The notes: a model not told the origin generated them from the letters alone. 64,000 nt of DNA from Streptomyces catenulae (GCF_000718015.1 NZ_JODY01000001.1:310001-374000), one strand, 5' to 3'; positions 50,158 through 58,733 are shown, numbered from the stretch's first letter. Made by a program: numbers and translations.

Positions 50158-50874
50158 TCAGGCGGGCGAACCGGGCGCCGCCGGGGCCGTACCGCCCAGG
50201 TGCGCCGGGATCCACCAGGTGTCCTCCGGGCCCTTGGGGCGCACGGGGTAGGCGCGCTGCGCCGCCTCCAGCAGATCCTGGACGCGCGAGCGCAGCCGGT
50301 CGGTGATCTTCTCCGCCTGCTCGTCCGGGTCCGCCTCCATCGGCTCGCCCACCCGGATCGTGATCGGGAAGTGGTTCCGCCCCAGATCCCGCTTGTGGCC
50401 CTTGGTCCACAGCCGCTGGGTGCCCCACAGCGCCACCGGCAGCAGGGGAACGCCCGCCTCCTGCGCCATGCGCACCGCGCCCGACTTGAAGTTCTTCAGC
50501 GTGAACGACTCCGAGATCGTCGCCTCCGGGAAGACGCCGACCACCTCGCCCGACCGAAGCGCCGACACCGCGTGCCGGTAGGCGTGCACACCCTGCGCAC
50601 GGTCCACCGGGATGTGCTTCATCGCCCGCATCAACGGCCCCGACACCTTGTGCCGGAACACCGATTCCTTGGCCATGAACCGCACCAGGCGCTTCGCCGG
50701 ACGGGCGGTGAGGCCCGCGAAGACGAAGTCGAGGTACCCGATGTGGTTGCTCACCAGCACCGCACCGCCGCGCCGCGGAATGTTCTCCGTGCCCGCGATG
50801 TCGAATTTCAGGTCGAGCGACTTGAAGAGGGTGCGCGCGGCACCGATCACCGGCGGATAGACCAGATCGGCCAT
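50158..50874 (-). CDS. plsC: 1-acyl-sn-glycerol-3-phosphate acyltransferase family protein
   Basis: A 238-residue PlsC-type acyltransferase for phosphatidic acid synthesis. Motif I is NHIGYLDFVF (NHx4D), motif II region KESVFRHKVSGPLMRAMKHIPVDR, motif III FPEATISESF (FPEGTRS in most members; Gly and Arg are replaced here) and motif IV VPLLPVALWG. Peripheral on the inner membrane. ATG 50874 follows AAAAGGGG. Other acyl-acceptor specificities are possible. Confidence 0.85.
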   Translation of the reverse strand: MADLVYPPVIGAARTLFKSLDLKFDIAGTENIPRRGGAVLVSNHIGYLDFVFAGLTARPAKRLVRFMAKESVFRHKVSGPLMRAMKHIPVDRAQGVHAYRHAVSALRSGEVVGVFPEATISESFTLKNFKSGAVRMAQEAGVPLLPVALWGTQRLWTKGHKRDLGRNHFPITIRVGEPMEADPDEQAEKITDRLRSRVQDLLEAAQRAYPVRPKGPEDTWWIPAHLGGTAPAAPGSPA

Positions 50875-51174
50875 GTCGGGAGGACCCCTTTTCTGTGCCC
50901 GGGGAGGGTTCTCCCGGCGGAAACCTACGCAGCCGTAAGAAGCGGCTTTCGGGAGATCGTGCCCGATCACAGGCGTCGCGGCTACCACAGGGGCCACCCG
51001 GAGCGGGAGATTCTCATCACGTACGCCCCGCTCCCGTCGCGCCGCGCGCGCCCTGGGCGTACTGTTCGCGCCCCCGTTCCGGGAGCCCCGCGCGCCCGCG
51101 GGAATCATTCCGGCGCCGCGTGCGCTGCACCTTCGGACGACCACCCGCACCACCCCACACCCAGGAGGCCGACG
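50875..51174. other. 300-bp divergent gap between plsC and thioredoxin genes
   Basis: Holds the two promoters; no gene, repeat or clear operator was recognised. Confidence 0.4.
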
Positions 51175-51561
51175 GTGCCCCAGCAGGACGACGGCGTACG
51201 GCTCGGCGCGGAGAGCCTGGGGGCGCCGCTCGGGGAGCGGGCCACCCTCGTGCAGTTCTCCAGCGCCTTCTGCCAGCCCTGCCGCGCCACCCGCCGCACC
51301 CTCGCCGAGGTCGCCGCCATGGTCGACGGCGTCACGCACACCGAGATCGACGCCGAGTCCCGGCTCGGTCTCGTCCGGGAGCTGCGGATCACGGGTACGC
51401 CGACCGTCCTGGTGCTCGACGCCGAGGGCGCGATCGTGCGCCGCGCCGCCGGTCAGCCCCGTAAGGCCGATGTCATCGCGGCGCTCGGTGAGGCGGTCCG
51501 TGAGGGATCTCCCAGAAACCGGGCGCCTCTTGACGCTCCGCCCCGAAGCTCGTCACGCTGA
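51175..51561 (+). CDS. Thioredoxin-family protein
   Basis: A 128-residue thioredoxin-fold protein with the redox pair CQPC (Cys 33 and 36) in VQFSSAFCQPCRATRRTLAEVA and the cis-Pro in RITGTPTVLVLDAEGAIVRR. It probably acts as a cytosolic disulfide reductase. GTG 51175 is preceded by AGGAGG. The last 30 bases overlap a promoter for the following leader peptide and flavin reductase. Confidence 0.85.
   Translation: MPQQDDGVRLGAESLGAPLGERATLVQFSSAFCQPCRATRRTLAEVAAMVDGVTHTEIDAESRLGLVRELRITGTPTVLVLDAEGAIVRRAAGQPRKADVIAALGEAVREGSPRNRAPLDAPPRSSSR
51530..51559 (+). promoter_or_regulatory. Candidate promoter of leader peptide and flavin reductase
   Basis: TTGACG (51530-51535), 18-base spacer, CACGCT (51554-51559). 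The ATG of the leader peptide is 6 bases further on, implying a leaderless transcript start. Confidence 0.45.
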
Positions 51562-51565
51562 CGTG

Positions 51566-51646
51566 ATGCGGCCAGGAACCCTTCTGTACGGACGCGCGCA
51601 CGTGGATCTGCTGAGGACCGCCAGCGCGCGCTGTCCGGGCGCGTGA
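51566..51646 (+). CDS. Putative regulatory leader peptide (26 aa)
   Basis: A 26-residue open frame, beginning MRPGTLLYGRAHVDLLRTA and ending SARCPGA with TGA at 51644-51646. The R-x-HVDLLR core followed by a cysteine near the end matches the short putative leader peptides that precede sulfur-metabolism and flavin reductase genes in Streptomyces. Cysteine-dependent ribosome stalling or re-initiation could control the flavin reductase 87 bases downstream; this is inference. No ribosome site; a promoter lies directly upstream. Confidence 0.7.
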   Translation: MRPGTLLYGRAHVDLLRTASARCPGA

Positions 51647-51732
51647 GCAGCGACGACACCACCGCCGCCGGTTCCGCCACGGCGGGCGGCGGCCCTGCCT
51701 CGGCTCGTAGACCTCAGCAGAAGGACAATTCC

Positions 51733-52239
51733 ATGACGGCATCGCCCGATCTCGGCACGCCCCGCACCGCCTCCCCCGAACTCCTGCGCTCCGTCTTCCG
51801 GCAGCACGCCGCGGGCGTCGCGGTGATCACCGCGCGCGGCGAGCGCCCCGTCGGCTTCACGGCGACCTCCCTGACCTCCGTCGCCGCCGAACCGCCGCTG
51901 CTCTCCTTCGGCGTCGCCACCACCGCCTCGTCCTGGCCCGCGCTCGCGGAGACGGACCATCTGGGCGTGCACATACTCGGCGAGCACCAGCAGGAGCTGG
52001 CCGCCACCTTCGCCCGCAGCGGCGCCGACCGCTTCGGCCCCGGCACCTCCTGGCGCACCGGCCCGGAGGGCGTCCCGCTGCTCGACGGCGTCCTCGCCTG
52101 GCTGGTGTGCCGGGTCGTCGCCCGCGTCCCCGCCGGTGACCACCGCATCGTCCTCGCCCAGCCGCTCCTCGGCGATCCGGCGGGACCGGGCCGTCCGCTC
52201 CTGTACCACCAGGGGCGCTTCAACGCGCTGCGCGACTGA
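51733..52239 (+). CDS. Flavin reductase family protein
   Basis: A 168-residue FMN-binding split-barrel flavin reductase: LLRSVFRQHAAGVAVITARGERPVGFTATSLTSVAAEPPLLSFGVATTASSW is the FMN-binding core. Such proteins supply reduced flavin to monooxygenases, for example in sulfonate desulfonation. ATG 51733 with AAGGACAATTCC upstream is preferred to an in-frame GTG at 51643 that overlaps the leader peptide. The leader peptide suggests control by cysteine or sulfur supply. Confidence 0.88.
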   Translation: MTASPDLGTPRTASPELLRSVFRQHAAGVAVITARGERPVGFTATSLTSVAAEPPLLSFGVATTASSWPALAETDHLGVHILGEHQQELAATFARSGADRFGPGTSWRTGPEGVPLLDGVLAWLVCRVVARVPAGDHRIVLAQPLLGDPAGPGRPLLYHQGRFNALRD

Positions 52240-52451
52240 CGGGTTCCCGTAACGCTTCGTCATCCCCGGGTCGGGGCCGTTGGGTAGGTCACAGTTCAGC
52301 GGCCTTGATTCCGGGGACGACACTGTATGTACTGGTGAGTAATATCGGGGTCGGCGCGGGGAACCCGAACCGACCCGGAGCCGCCCCCACAGGCGCCTAT
52401 GCTGCCAGCACAAGGCAGTTCTGAAGAGACGAAGCAGGTAGGAGAGCCGGC

Positions 52452-53237
52452 GTGAGCTTGAGGATCGTTGTCTGTGTGAAGTACGTGCCCGACGCCACCG
52501 GCGACCGGCACTTCGCCGAGGACCTGACCGTCGACCGCGACGACGTGGACGGCCTCCTCTCGGAGCTGGACGAATACGCCGTCGAGCAGGCCCTGCAGAT
52601 CAAGGAGGCGGCCGACGACGCCGAGGTCACGGTCCTGACCGTCGGCCCCGAGGACGCCAACGACGCGCTGCGCAAGGCGCTGTCGATGGGCGCGGACAAG
52701 GGCATCCACGTCGAGGACGACGACCTGCACGGCACCGACGCGCTGGGCACCTCCCTGGTGCTCGCCAAGGCTGTCGAGAAGGCCGGTTTCGACCTGGTCG
52801 TCTGCGGTATGGCCTCCACCGACGGCACGATGGGCGTGCTGCCCGCCCTGCTCGCCGAGCGGCTGAACGTCCCGCAGGTCACCCAGCTCTCCGAGGTGGC
52901 GGTCGACGGTGGCAAGGTGACCGGTCGCCGTGACGGCGACACCGCCAGCGAGCAGCTGGAGGCGTCGCTCCCGGCCGTCGTGTCCGTCACCGACCAGTCG
53001 GGCGAGGCGCGTTACCCCTCCTTCAAGGGCATCATGGCCGCGAAGAAGAAGCCGGTGGAGTCCTGGGAGCTGGACGACCTCGACATCGACGCGGACGAGG
53101 TCGGTCTGGAGGGTGCCTGGACCGCGGTCGACGGCGCCGCGGAGCGCCCGGCCCGTACGGCCGGCACGATCGTCACGGACGAGGGCGAGGGCGGCAAGCA
53201 GCTCGCCGAGTTCCTCGCGGGCCAGAAGTTCATCTGA
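52452..53237 (+). CDS. etfB: Electron transfer flavoprotein subunit beta
   Basis: A 261-residue EtfB/FixA. RIVVCVKYVPDATGDRHFAEDLTVDRDDVDGLLSELDEYAVEQALQIKEAADDAEVTVLTVGPEDANDALRKALSMGADKGIHVED is the AMP-binding alpha/beta fold typical of the subunit. It accepts electrons from acyl-CoA dehydrogenases. GTG 52452 follows AGGAG. It forms an operon with etfA, 72 bases downstream. Confidence 0.95.
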   Translation: MSLRIVVCVKYVPDATGDRHFAEDLTVDRDDVDGLLSELDEYAVEQALQIKEAADDAEVTVLTVGPEDANDALRKALSMGADKGIHVEDDDLHGTDALGTSLVLAKAVEKAGFDLVVCGMASTDGTMGVLPALLAERLNVPQVTQLSEVAVDGGKVTGRRDGDTASEQLEASLPAVVSVTDQSGEARYPSFKGIMAAKKKPVESWELDDLDIDADEVGLEGAWTAVDGAAERPARTAGTIVTDEGEGGKQLAEFLAGQKFI

Positions 53238-53309
53238 GGCCCCCGGCCGGGGCGTGGTACCCCGGCCGTCCCGCAACCGCCCTCATTCTTCCCGCAGGAG
53301 AGTCACCCC

Positions 53310-54272
53310 ATGGCTGAAGTCCTTGTCTACGTCGACCACGTGGACGGCGCCGTCCGCAAGCCCACCCTCGAACTGCTCACCCTGGCCCGCCGCATCGGCG
53401 AGCCCGTGGCCGTGCACCTCGGCGCCGGTGCGGACACCGCCGTCGCCACCCTCGCCGAGCACGGCGCGGTGAAGGTGCTCGCCGCCGACGCCCCCGAGTT
53501 CGCCGAGTACCTCGTCGCCCCCAAGGTCGACGCGCTCCAGGCCGCCTACGAGGCGGTGTCCCCGGTCGCCGTGCTGCTGCCGTCCTCCGCCGAGGGCAAG
53601 GAGATCGGCGCCCGCCTCGCGGTCCGCATCGGCTCCGGCATCATCACCGACGCCGTGGACCTGGAGGCCGGTGACGAGGGCCCGGTGGCCACGCAGTCCG
53701 TCTTCGCGGCCTCGTTCACCACCAAGTCGCGCGTCACCACCGGCACCCCGGTCATCACCGTCAAGCCCAACTCCGCCGCGCCCGAGGCCGCTCCGGCCGC
53801 AGGTCAGGTCGAGCAGCTCGCGGTGACCGTCGCCGACTCCTCCAAGGGCACCAAGATCGTCTCGCGCACCCCGCGTGAGTCGACCGGCCGCCCGGAGCTG
53901 ACCGAGGCCGCGATCGTGGTCTCCGGTGGCCGTGGCGTCAACGGCGCCGAGAACTTCCCGGTCATCGAGGCGCTGGCGGACTCGCTCGGTGCCGCGGTCG
54001 GCGCCTCGCGTGCCGCCGTCGACGCCGGTTGGTACCCGCACACCAACCAGGTCGGCCAGACCGGTAAGTCGGTCTCGCCGCAGCTGTACATCGCCGCCGG
54101 TATCTCCGGTGCGATCCAGCACCGCGCCGGTATGCAGACCTCGAAGACGATCGTCGCCATCAACAAGGACGCCGAGGCCCCGATCTTCGATCTGGTCGAC
54201 TACGGCGTCGTCGGCGACCTCTTCAACGTCGTCCCGGCGCTGACCGAGGAGGTCAAGACCCGCAAGGGCTGA
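53310..54272 (+). CDS. etfA: Electron transfer flavoprotein subunit alpha
   Basis: A 320-residue EtfA/FixB. The C-terminal FAD domain is complete: [103 protein letters not shown]. It holds the FAD of the heterodimer and passes electrons toward quinone through an ETF oxidoreductase encoded elsewhere. A 21-bp perfect terminator follows 28 bases after the stop. Confidence 0.95.
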   Translation: MAEVLVYVDHVDGAVRKPTLELLTLARRIGEPVAVHLGAGADTAVATLAEHGAVKVLAADAPEFAEYLVAPKVDALQAAYEAVSPVAVLLPSSAEGKEIGARLAVRIGSGIITDAVDLEAGDEGPVATQSVFAASFTTKSRVTTGTPVITVKPNSAAPEAAPAAGQVEQLAVTVADSSKGTKIVSRTPRESTGRPELTEAAIVVSGGRGVNGAENFPVIEALADSLGAAVGASRAAVDAGWYPHTNQVGQTGKSVSPQLYIAAGISGAIQHRAGMQTSKTIVAINKDAEAPIFDLVDYGVVGDLFNVVPALTEEVKTRKG

Positions 54273-54299
54273 GCCACCCCGGGCCGGTCCGTCCGCGCC

Positions 54300-54346
54300 C
54301 ACGGCGAAGGCCCCGTACGCACCGCGCGTACGGGGCCTTCGCCGTG
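54300..54346. terminator. 21-bp perfect hairpin terminator
   Basis: Stem 54300-54320 with 54326-54346 and a 5-base loop; the strongest hairpin in the window. It serves both etfA and the convergent DinB gene, whose stop is 4 bases away. Confidence 0.8.
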
Positions 54347-54349
54347 CGG

Positions 54350-54871
54350 TCAGTCGCCGGTGGTGCCGTCGATCCGCTCCCGCAGCAGGTCCGCGTGGCC
54401 GTTGTGCCGGGCGTACTCCTCGATGAGGTGGGTGTATATCCAGCGCAGGTTGAGTTCCCGGCCGCGCGGGGCGGCGAAGGTCTCGTCGAGGCCGCGGTCG
54501 GCCACCGCCGCATCGCAGACCGCGGTCTCGGCGCGGAAGGCGGCGAAGTCGGCCTCGGCGCTCTCCGGGGTGCCGTCGTCGTGGTCCGCGTCGATGTTCT
54601 CGTCCGTGATGTGGACGGAGGGGAGCAGCTCGCGGGCGAACCGCTGCCGGAACCAGGCGCGTTCGACGTCGGTGAGGTGGCGTACCAGCCCGAGGAGGCT
54701 GAGCGTGGAGGGCGCCGCGCTGCGCAGCGTCAACTGCTCGCCGGTCAGGCCCGCGCATTTGGCCAGCAGGGTGTCGCGGTGCCAGTCGAGCCAGCCCTGC
54801 AGCATCTCGCGCTCGCCGACGGCGGCGGGCATCGGGCGGCGTTCCACGGTGGGGGCGATCCAAGTCGTCAT
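54350..54871 (-). CDS. DinB/DUF664-family protein
   Basis: A 173-residue four-helix DinB-like protein (mycothiol/bacillithiol-transferase superfamily). TLLAKCAGLTGEQLTLRSAAPSTLSLLGLVRHLTDVERAWF supplies the first metal His in GLVRHLTDVE; RWIYTHLIEEYARHNGHADLLRE supplies two more His near the end, giving the three-His metal site. Possible thiol transferase or detoxification role. ATG 54871. Confidence 0.82.
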   Translation of the reverse strand: MTTWIAPTVERRPMPAAVGEREMLQGWLDWHRDTLLAKCAGLTGEQLTLRSAAPSTLSLLGLVRHLTDVERAWFRQRFARELLPSVHITDENIDADHDDGTPESAEADFAAFRAETAVCDAAVADRGLDETFAAPRGRELNLRWIYTHLIEEYARHNGHADLLRERIDGTTGD

Positions 54872-54978
54872 GCGGTGAGTCTGCCGGGCCGCGCCGCGGG
54901 GTGCCAGGCACTTTGCGGGGCCATGGGCCGTCGGGCCGCCCGGTGGCGGCGACCGTCCGTGGTGGACGCGGAGGGGTG

Positions 54979-55007
54979 TTGACCTTGCCACTCACCACGG
55001 TTAGCTT
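54979..55007 (+). promoter_or_regulatory. Promoter of the DUF6986 gene
   Basis: TTGACC (54979-54984), 17-base spacer, TAGCTT (55002-55007): a close match to the Streptomyces housekeeping consensus. Confidence 0.65.
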
Positions 55008-55025
55008 CGCTATACGGATTGTTGA

Positions 55026-55040
55026 TTCCGTTACGCGGAA
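55026..55040. promoter_or_regulatory. Candidate operator TTCCG-N5-CGGAA
   Basis: Perfect palindrome beginning 19 bases after the -10 box, that is, just downstream of the predicted start site. A near-identical motif occupies the same place ahead of the NCS1 permease (7108-7122). Confidence 0.6.
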
Positions 55041-55079
55041 GGCTCGCGTATGGCGTGTAACCATCGGGAGGATGTCGAA

Positions 55080-56363
55080 ATGGGGCAGCAGGAGACCGTG
55101 GCGACCAGCCTTGCGGACACCGTACGCGAGGGCATCGGGGCCTCCCTCGCCGACGTCGACGCGGACCTCGCCCGCCGGTACCCGGGCGACCCCGGCACCC
55201 GCCAGCCGGTCCACACCGTCTACGTCCCCGGTGACGCCTTCACCGCCACCACCCTGCGGACCTGGGGCGACGAGGCGCTGGCCGCCCTCGACGCGCACGC
55301 ACCGGACGCCGACGCCCTCGCCCGCGTCCTCGGCATCCCCGACACCCTCGCCGCACCCGTCCACGACCGCGTCCGCGAGAAGCTGACCCGCGAGCCGGTC
55401 GAGGACCTCCGTATCGACTTCGAGGACGGCTACGGGCCCCGGCCCGACGCCGAGGAGGACGAGACCGCCGCCCGCGCCGCCGCCCTCGTCGCCGCCGCGT
55501 ACCGCGACGGCACCGCCGCCCCCTACACGGGCATCCGGATGAAGTGCATGGAGGCCGCCGTCCGCGACCGCGGCATCCGCACCCTCGACATCTTCCTCAC
55601 CGGCCTGATGAACGCCGGTGGCCTCCCCGACGGCCTGGTCCTCACCCTGCCCAAGGTGACCTACGCCGAGCAGGTCACCGCGATGGTCCGGCTGCTGGAG
55701 GCGTTCGAGAGGACGCACGGGCTGGCGAGCGGCCGGATCGGCTTCGAGATCCAGATCGAGACCACCCAGTCCATCCTCGGCGCCGACGGCCGCGCCACCG
55801 TCGCCCGCATGATCGAAGCCGCCGAGGGCCGCGCCACCTCGCTCCACTACGGCACCTTCGACTACAGCGCCTCCTGCGGCGTCAGCGCCGCCCACCAGTC
55901 CCTGGACCACCCGGTCGCCGACCACGCCAAGGCCGTCATGCAGGTCGCCGCCGCCGGAACGGGCGTCCGCCTCTCCGACGGCTCGACCAACGCCCTGCCC
56001 GTCGGCACCACCGAACAGGTCCACGCCGCCTGGCGCCTCCACCACGGACTCGTCCGCCGCTCCCTCGCCCGCGCCTACTACCAGGGCTGGGACATGCACC
56101 CGGGCCACCTCCCGACCCGCTACGCCGCGGTCTACGCCTTCTACCGCGAGGGCCTGGAGCAGGCCGCGGCCCGCCTCGCCGCCTACGTCGGCAAGGCCGG
56201 TGGCGCGGTCATGGACGAACCCGCCACCGCCAAGGCGCTCAGCTCCTACCTGCTGCGCGGTCTGGACTGCGGCGCCCTCGACACCGCCGAGGTCGCCCGG
56301 CTCACCGGACTGACCCGCACCGAACTGGACGGCCTCGCGGGCCGCCCGGTCCACCCGGCGTGA
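55080..56363 (+). CDS. DUF6986 / HpcH-HpaI aldolase-citrate lyase superfamily protein
   Basis: A 427-residue TIM-barrel protein related to malyl-CoA/citramalyl lyases. Superfamily landmarks include EPVEDLRIDFEDGYGPRPDAEED (acidic metal site), GIRMKCMEAAVRDRGIRTLDIFLTGL, GRIGFEIQIETTQSILGADG (catalytic Glu) and SLHYGTFDYSASCGV. A C-terminal helical part follows as in the DUF6986 group. ATG 55080 is preceded by GGGAGGA. The shared operator with the permease suggests a place in purine/ureide catabolism, where glyoxylate is produced and used; this is inference. Confidence 0.82.
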   Translation: MGQQETVATSLADTVREGIGASLADVDADLARRYPGDPGTRQPVHTVYVPGDAFTATTLRTWGDEALAALDAHAPDADALARVLGIPDTLAAPVHDRVREKLTREPVEDLRIDFEDGYGPRPDAEEDETAARAAALVAAAYRDGTAAPYTGIRMKCMEAAVRDRGIRTLDIFLTGLMNAGGLPDGLVLTLPKVTYAEQVTAMVRLLEAFERTHGLASGRIGFEIQIETTQSILGADGRATVARMIEAAEGRATSLHYGTFDYSASCGVSAAHQSLDHPVADHAKAVMQVAAAGTGVRLSDGSTNALPVGTTEQVHAAWRLHHGLVRRSLARAYYQGWDMHPGHLPTRYAAVYAFYREGLEQAAARLAAYVGKAGGAVMDEPATAKALSSYLLRGLDCGALDTAEVARLTGLTRTELDGLAGRPVHPA

Positions 56364-56366
56364 GCC

Positions 56367-56401
56367 GACGGGCCGCCGCCACCGGGGAGCGGCGGCCCGT
56401 C
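56367..56401. terminator. Bidirectional hairpin terminator
   Basis: Perfect 13-bp stem (56367-56379 with 56389-56401) and 9-base loop, between the DUF6986 stop and the convergent hydrolase stop. Confidence 0.7.
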
Positions 56402-56427
56402 CCGCGCCCCCGCGGCGGACCGGACGA

Positions 56428-57237
56428 TCACGCCGTACGCGGTGGCACGGTGCGCAGGAACGCCCGGACGTGACGCAGCCAGACCGCCCGGTCGCTCCCG
56501 TCGACGAGATGCCCGGCGCCGGGCAGTTCGAGGAGTTCGGCGCCCGCGATGGCGTCGGCCAGGCGGCGGGAGCTGTCGGGGAGGACGAGCCGGTCCCCGG
56601 TCGGCGCCGCCACCAGCGTGGGGACGGACACGAGCGGGAGATCGGCCCGGACGTCCACCCGGGAGACCAGATCGAAGTGGTCCACCGTGCCCGGCGGCAG
56701 AGCGGCCAGGGTCCCGGCCACCCGGGCGTCGAGTGCGGCGGCGCCGATGCCCGCCAGCTCCGTCGGCGACATGCAGGACACGGTGGCGAACCGGGCCAGC
56801 TCCGCCCACCGGCCGTCGGCCGCCAGGCTCTTGACGAGACGGGCCGCCAGCGCCAGGACCGGGTCCGCGACGGGAAATCCGGCGGTGAGGACCAGCGCCT
56901 CGACCCGCTCGGGGTGGCGGGTGGCGACCCGTACGGCCACCGCGCCGCCCAGCGACTCGCCGAGCACGGCGAACGACTCCTGCCCGGCGGCGACGGCGGA
57001 GGCGACCAACTGATCGGCCAGTTCGTCCAGTTCGAGCGGGCTGTGGTCGACGGGTGTGCCGCCGGAGCCCGGGTAGTGGGGGCCGACGAGCGTGTGATCG
57101 CGGGCGAGGTCGTCGAGGACGAGGCCGAAGTTGCCCTCGATGCCGCCGCCGGCACCGTGGGCGAGCAGCAGCGCGGGACCGCTGCCCTGTACGGCGACGT
57201 CGAGGCGGGGAACGGGAAGTGCGGAGGTGGTCGTCAT
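56428..57237 (-). CDS. Alpha/beta hydrolase
   Basis: A 269-residue alpha/beta-hydrolase. The oxyanion motif is LLAHGAGGG, the nucleophile elbow is VLGESLGGAVA (Ser), the acid is in APTGDRLVLP and the His in PGAGHLVDGS. No lid or signal is obvious; the substrate is unknown. It is divergent from a MerR gene and driven by a promoter with a 19-20 base spacer holding a perfect dyad, the classical MerR-activated layout. The mRNA is probably leaderless. Confidence 0.88.
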   Translation of the reverse strand: MTTTSALPVPRLDVAVQGSGPALLLAHGAGGGIEGNFGLVLDDLARDHTLVGPHYPGSGGTPVDHSPLELDELADQLVASAVAAGQESFAVLGESLGGAVAVRVATRHPERVEALVLTAGFPVADPVLALAARLVKSLAADGRWAELARFATVSCMSPTELAGIGAAALDARVAGTLAALPPGTVDHFDLVSRVDVRADLPLVSVPTLVAAPTGDRLVLPDSSRRLADAIAGAELLELPGAGHLVDGSDRAVWLRHVRAFLRTVPPRTA

Positions 57238-57244
57238 GGCGGCG

Positions 57245-57276
57245 ACGCTAAACTCTGACATCCATGTCAGAGTCAA
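57245..57276 (-). promoter_or_regulatory. MerR-type promoter and operator
   Basis: On the minus strand TTGACT (57276-57271) and TAGCGT (57250-57245) are 20 bases apart (19 if the -10 is read as TTAGCG). The spacer contains a perfect 22-bp palindrome, ACTCTGACAT-CC-ATGTCAGAGT, at 57252-57273. The hydrolase ATG begins 7 bases beyond the -10 box. Confidence 0.8.
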
Positions 57277-57301
57277 GTCGGGTGTCCCGGAGGCGGATCG
57301 G

Positions 57302-57667
57302 ATGCGGATGAAGGAGATGGTCCGGCGCACCGGCGTCCACGAGCGGCTGCTGCGCTACTACGAACAGCAAGGACTGCTCACCCCGGACCGGCTGCCCAGC
57401 GGCTACCGCGTCTACGGCGAACCGGACGTCGAGACGGTGCGCCGGATCCGCTGCCTGCTGGCGGCGGGACTCCCGACGGCCCTGATCGCCCGGATCCTGC
57501 CCTGCGTCACGGCCGACGGCGACCGCCTCGTACCCACCTGCCCGGACCTGGTCGCCCAGTTGCGGCAGGAGCACGAGCGGATCAGCCGCACCATCGAGGA
57601 GTTGGAGACGTCCCGCGCGATGCTCGGCACCGTCATCGCCGACGCGCCGTTCCCGGAAGGTCGCTGA
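57302..57667 (+). CDS. MerR-family transcriptional regulator
   Basis: A 121-residue MerR regulator: MRMKEMVRRTGVHERLLRYYEQQGLLTPDRLPSGYRVYGEPDVETVRRIRCLLAAGLPTALIARILPCV is the DNA-binding domain, followed by a coiled-coil dimerisation helix (VAQLRQEHERISRTIEELETSRAML). The effector region is very short and has one conserved-looking Cys pair region (LPCV...PTCPD), so it could sense a thiol or metal. ATG 57302 with GGAGG 8 bases upstream. It faces the hydrolase gene across the MerR operator. Confidence 0.9.
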   Translation: MRMKEMVRRTGVHERLLRYYEQQGLLTPDRLPSGYRVYGEPDVETVRRIRCLLAAGLPTALIARILPCVTADGDRLVPTCPDLVAQLRQEHERISRTIEELETSRAMLGTVIADAPFPEGR

Positions 57668-57692
57668 GCGGGCGCGACGGCACGGCCGGGCG

Positions 57693-58733
57693 TCAGCCCC
57701 GCGCCGGACGGATCTCGCCCGAGCCACGGGCGATCAACCGGGTCGGGATCTCCTCCCGGCGCGGCGGCTCGTCGGCGCCCTCCAGACGGCGGAAGAGCAG
57801 CCCGGCGGCGGTCCGCCCCATCCGGGCCGCGTCCTGTGCGACGACGGTGACCGCCGGGCTCACCAGATCGGCCAGCTCGAAGTCGTCGAACCCCACCAGC
57901 GCGACCGGCGCGGTGCGCTGCCGCAGTACGCGGACGAGGGTGACGGTGACGCGGTTGTTCCCGGCGAACAGCGCGGTGACCGGCTCCGGCGCGTCCAGCA
58001 TCGCCCGCGCCGCGGTGTGCACCCGCTCCGGTTCGGTGGTGCCGAGCGAGACCCAGGCGTCGTCCACCGGCAGCCCGGCGGCGGCCATCGCGGTGCGGTA
58101 GCCGCGCAGCCGCTCCTTCGCGGTGTGGATACGCGGCTGGTCGCCGATGAAGCCGATCCGGCGGTGGCCGTGCGCGATGAGGTGGGCGACCGCGTCCCGC
58201 GAGCCGCCGAAGCTGTCCGACAGCACCGTGTCCGCCTCGATCCGCCCGGCCGGACGGTCCACGAAGACGGTGGCGACACCCGCGGCGATCTCCGGGGCGA
58301 GATAGCGGTGGTCGTCACCGGCGGGGATCACCACCAGACCGTCGACCCGCCGGGCACACAGCGCGAGCACCAACTCCTGTTCCCGGGCCGGGTCCTCGGC
58401 GCTGGAGCCGTTGATCAGCAGTGCGCCGTGATGGCGGGCGACCTCCTCGACGGCGCGGCTGAGCGGACCGTAGAAGGGGTCGGCGAGATCCTCCAGGACC
58501 AGACCGATGCTGGCGGTGCGGCCCTTGCGCAGGATCCGGGCGGAGTCGTTGCGCCGGAAGCCGAGGGCGGTGATCGCCTCCTGGACGCGGCGCTCGGTGT
58601 CCGGGGTGACGCCCGGCTCGCCGTTGACCACCCGGGAGACGGTCTTGAGCCCCACCCCGGCGCGCGCCGCGACATCCTTCATGGTGGGACGGGTGCCGTA
58701 GCGGCGGGAACTGCCCCGGGCGGTGTCGGTCAC
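57693..58733 (-). CDS. LacI-family transcriptional regulator
   Basis: A 346-residue LacI/GalR repressor. The helix-turn-helix is PTMKDVAARAGVGLKTVSRVVNGEPGVTPDTERRVQEAITALGF (about 16-58), followed by the periplasmic-binding-protein-like sugar domain (SIGLVLEDLADPFYGPLSRAVEEVARHHGALLINGSSAEDPAREQELV...). GTG 58733. It is divergent from a ROK kinase gene, and a perfect LacI-type palindrome lies between them. Confidence 0.92.
   Translation of the reverse strand: MTDTARGSSRRYGTRPTMKDVAARAGVGLKTVSRVVNGEPGVTPDTERRVQEAITALGFRRNDSARILRKGRTASIGLVLEDLADPFYGPLSRAVEEVARHHGALLINGSSAEDPAREQELVLALCARRVDGLVVIPAGDDHRYLAPEIAAGVATVFVDRPAGRIEADTVLSDSFGGSRDAVAHLIAHGHRRIGFIGDQPRIHTAKERLRGYRTAMAAAGLPVDDAWVSLGTTEPERVHTAARAMLDAPEPVTALFAGNNRVTVTLVRVLRQRTAPVALVGFDDFELADLVSPAVTVVAQDAARMGRTAAGLLFRRLEGADEPPRREEIPTRLIARGSGEIRPARG

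Noticed and set aside
53283..57155. A 1290-codon open frame on the minus strand across etfA, DinB and DUF6986
   Set aside because: It is antisense to etfA and DUF6986, which have clear families, and merges Asp/Gly/Arg-rich shadow sequence; only its internal hydrolase and DinB parts belong to real genes in their own frames.
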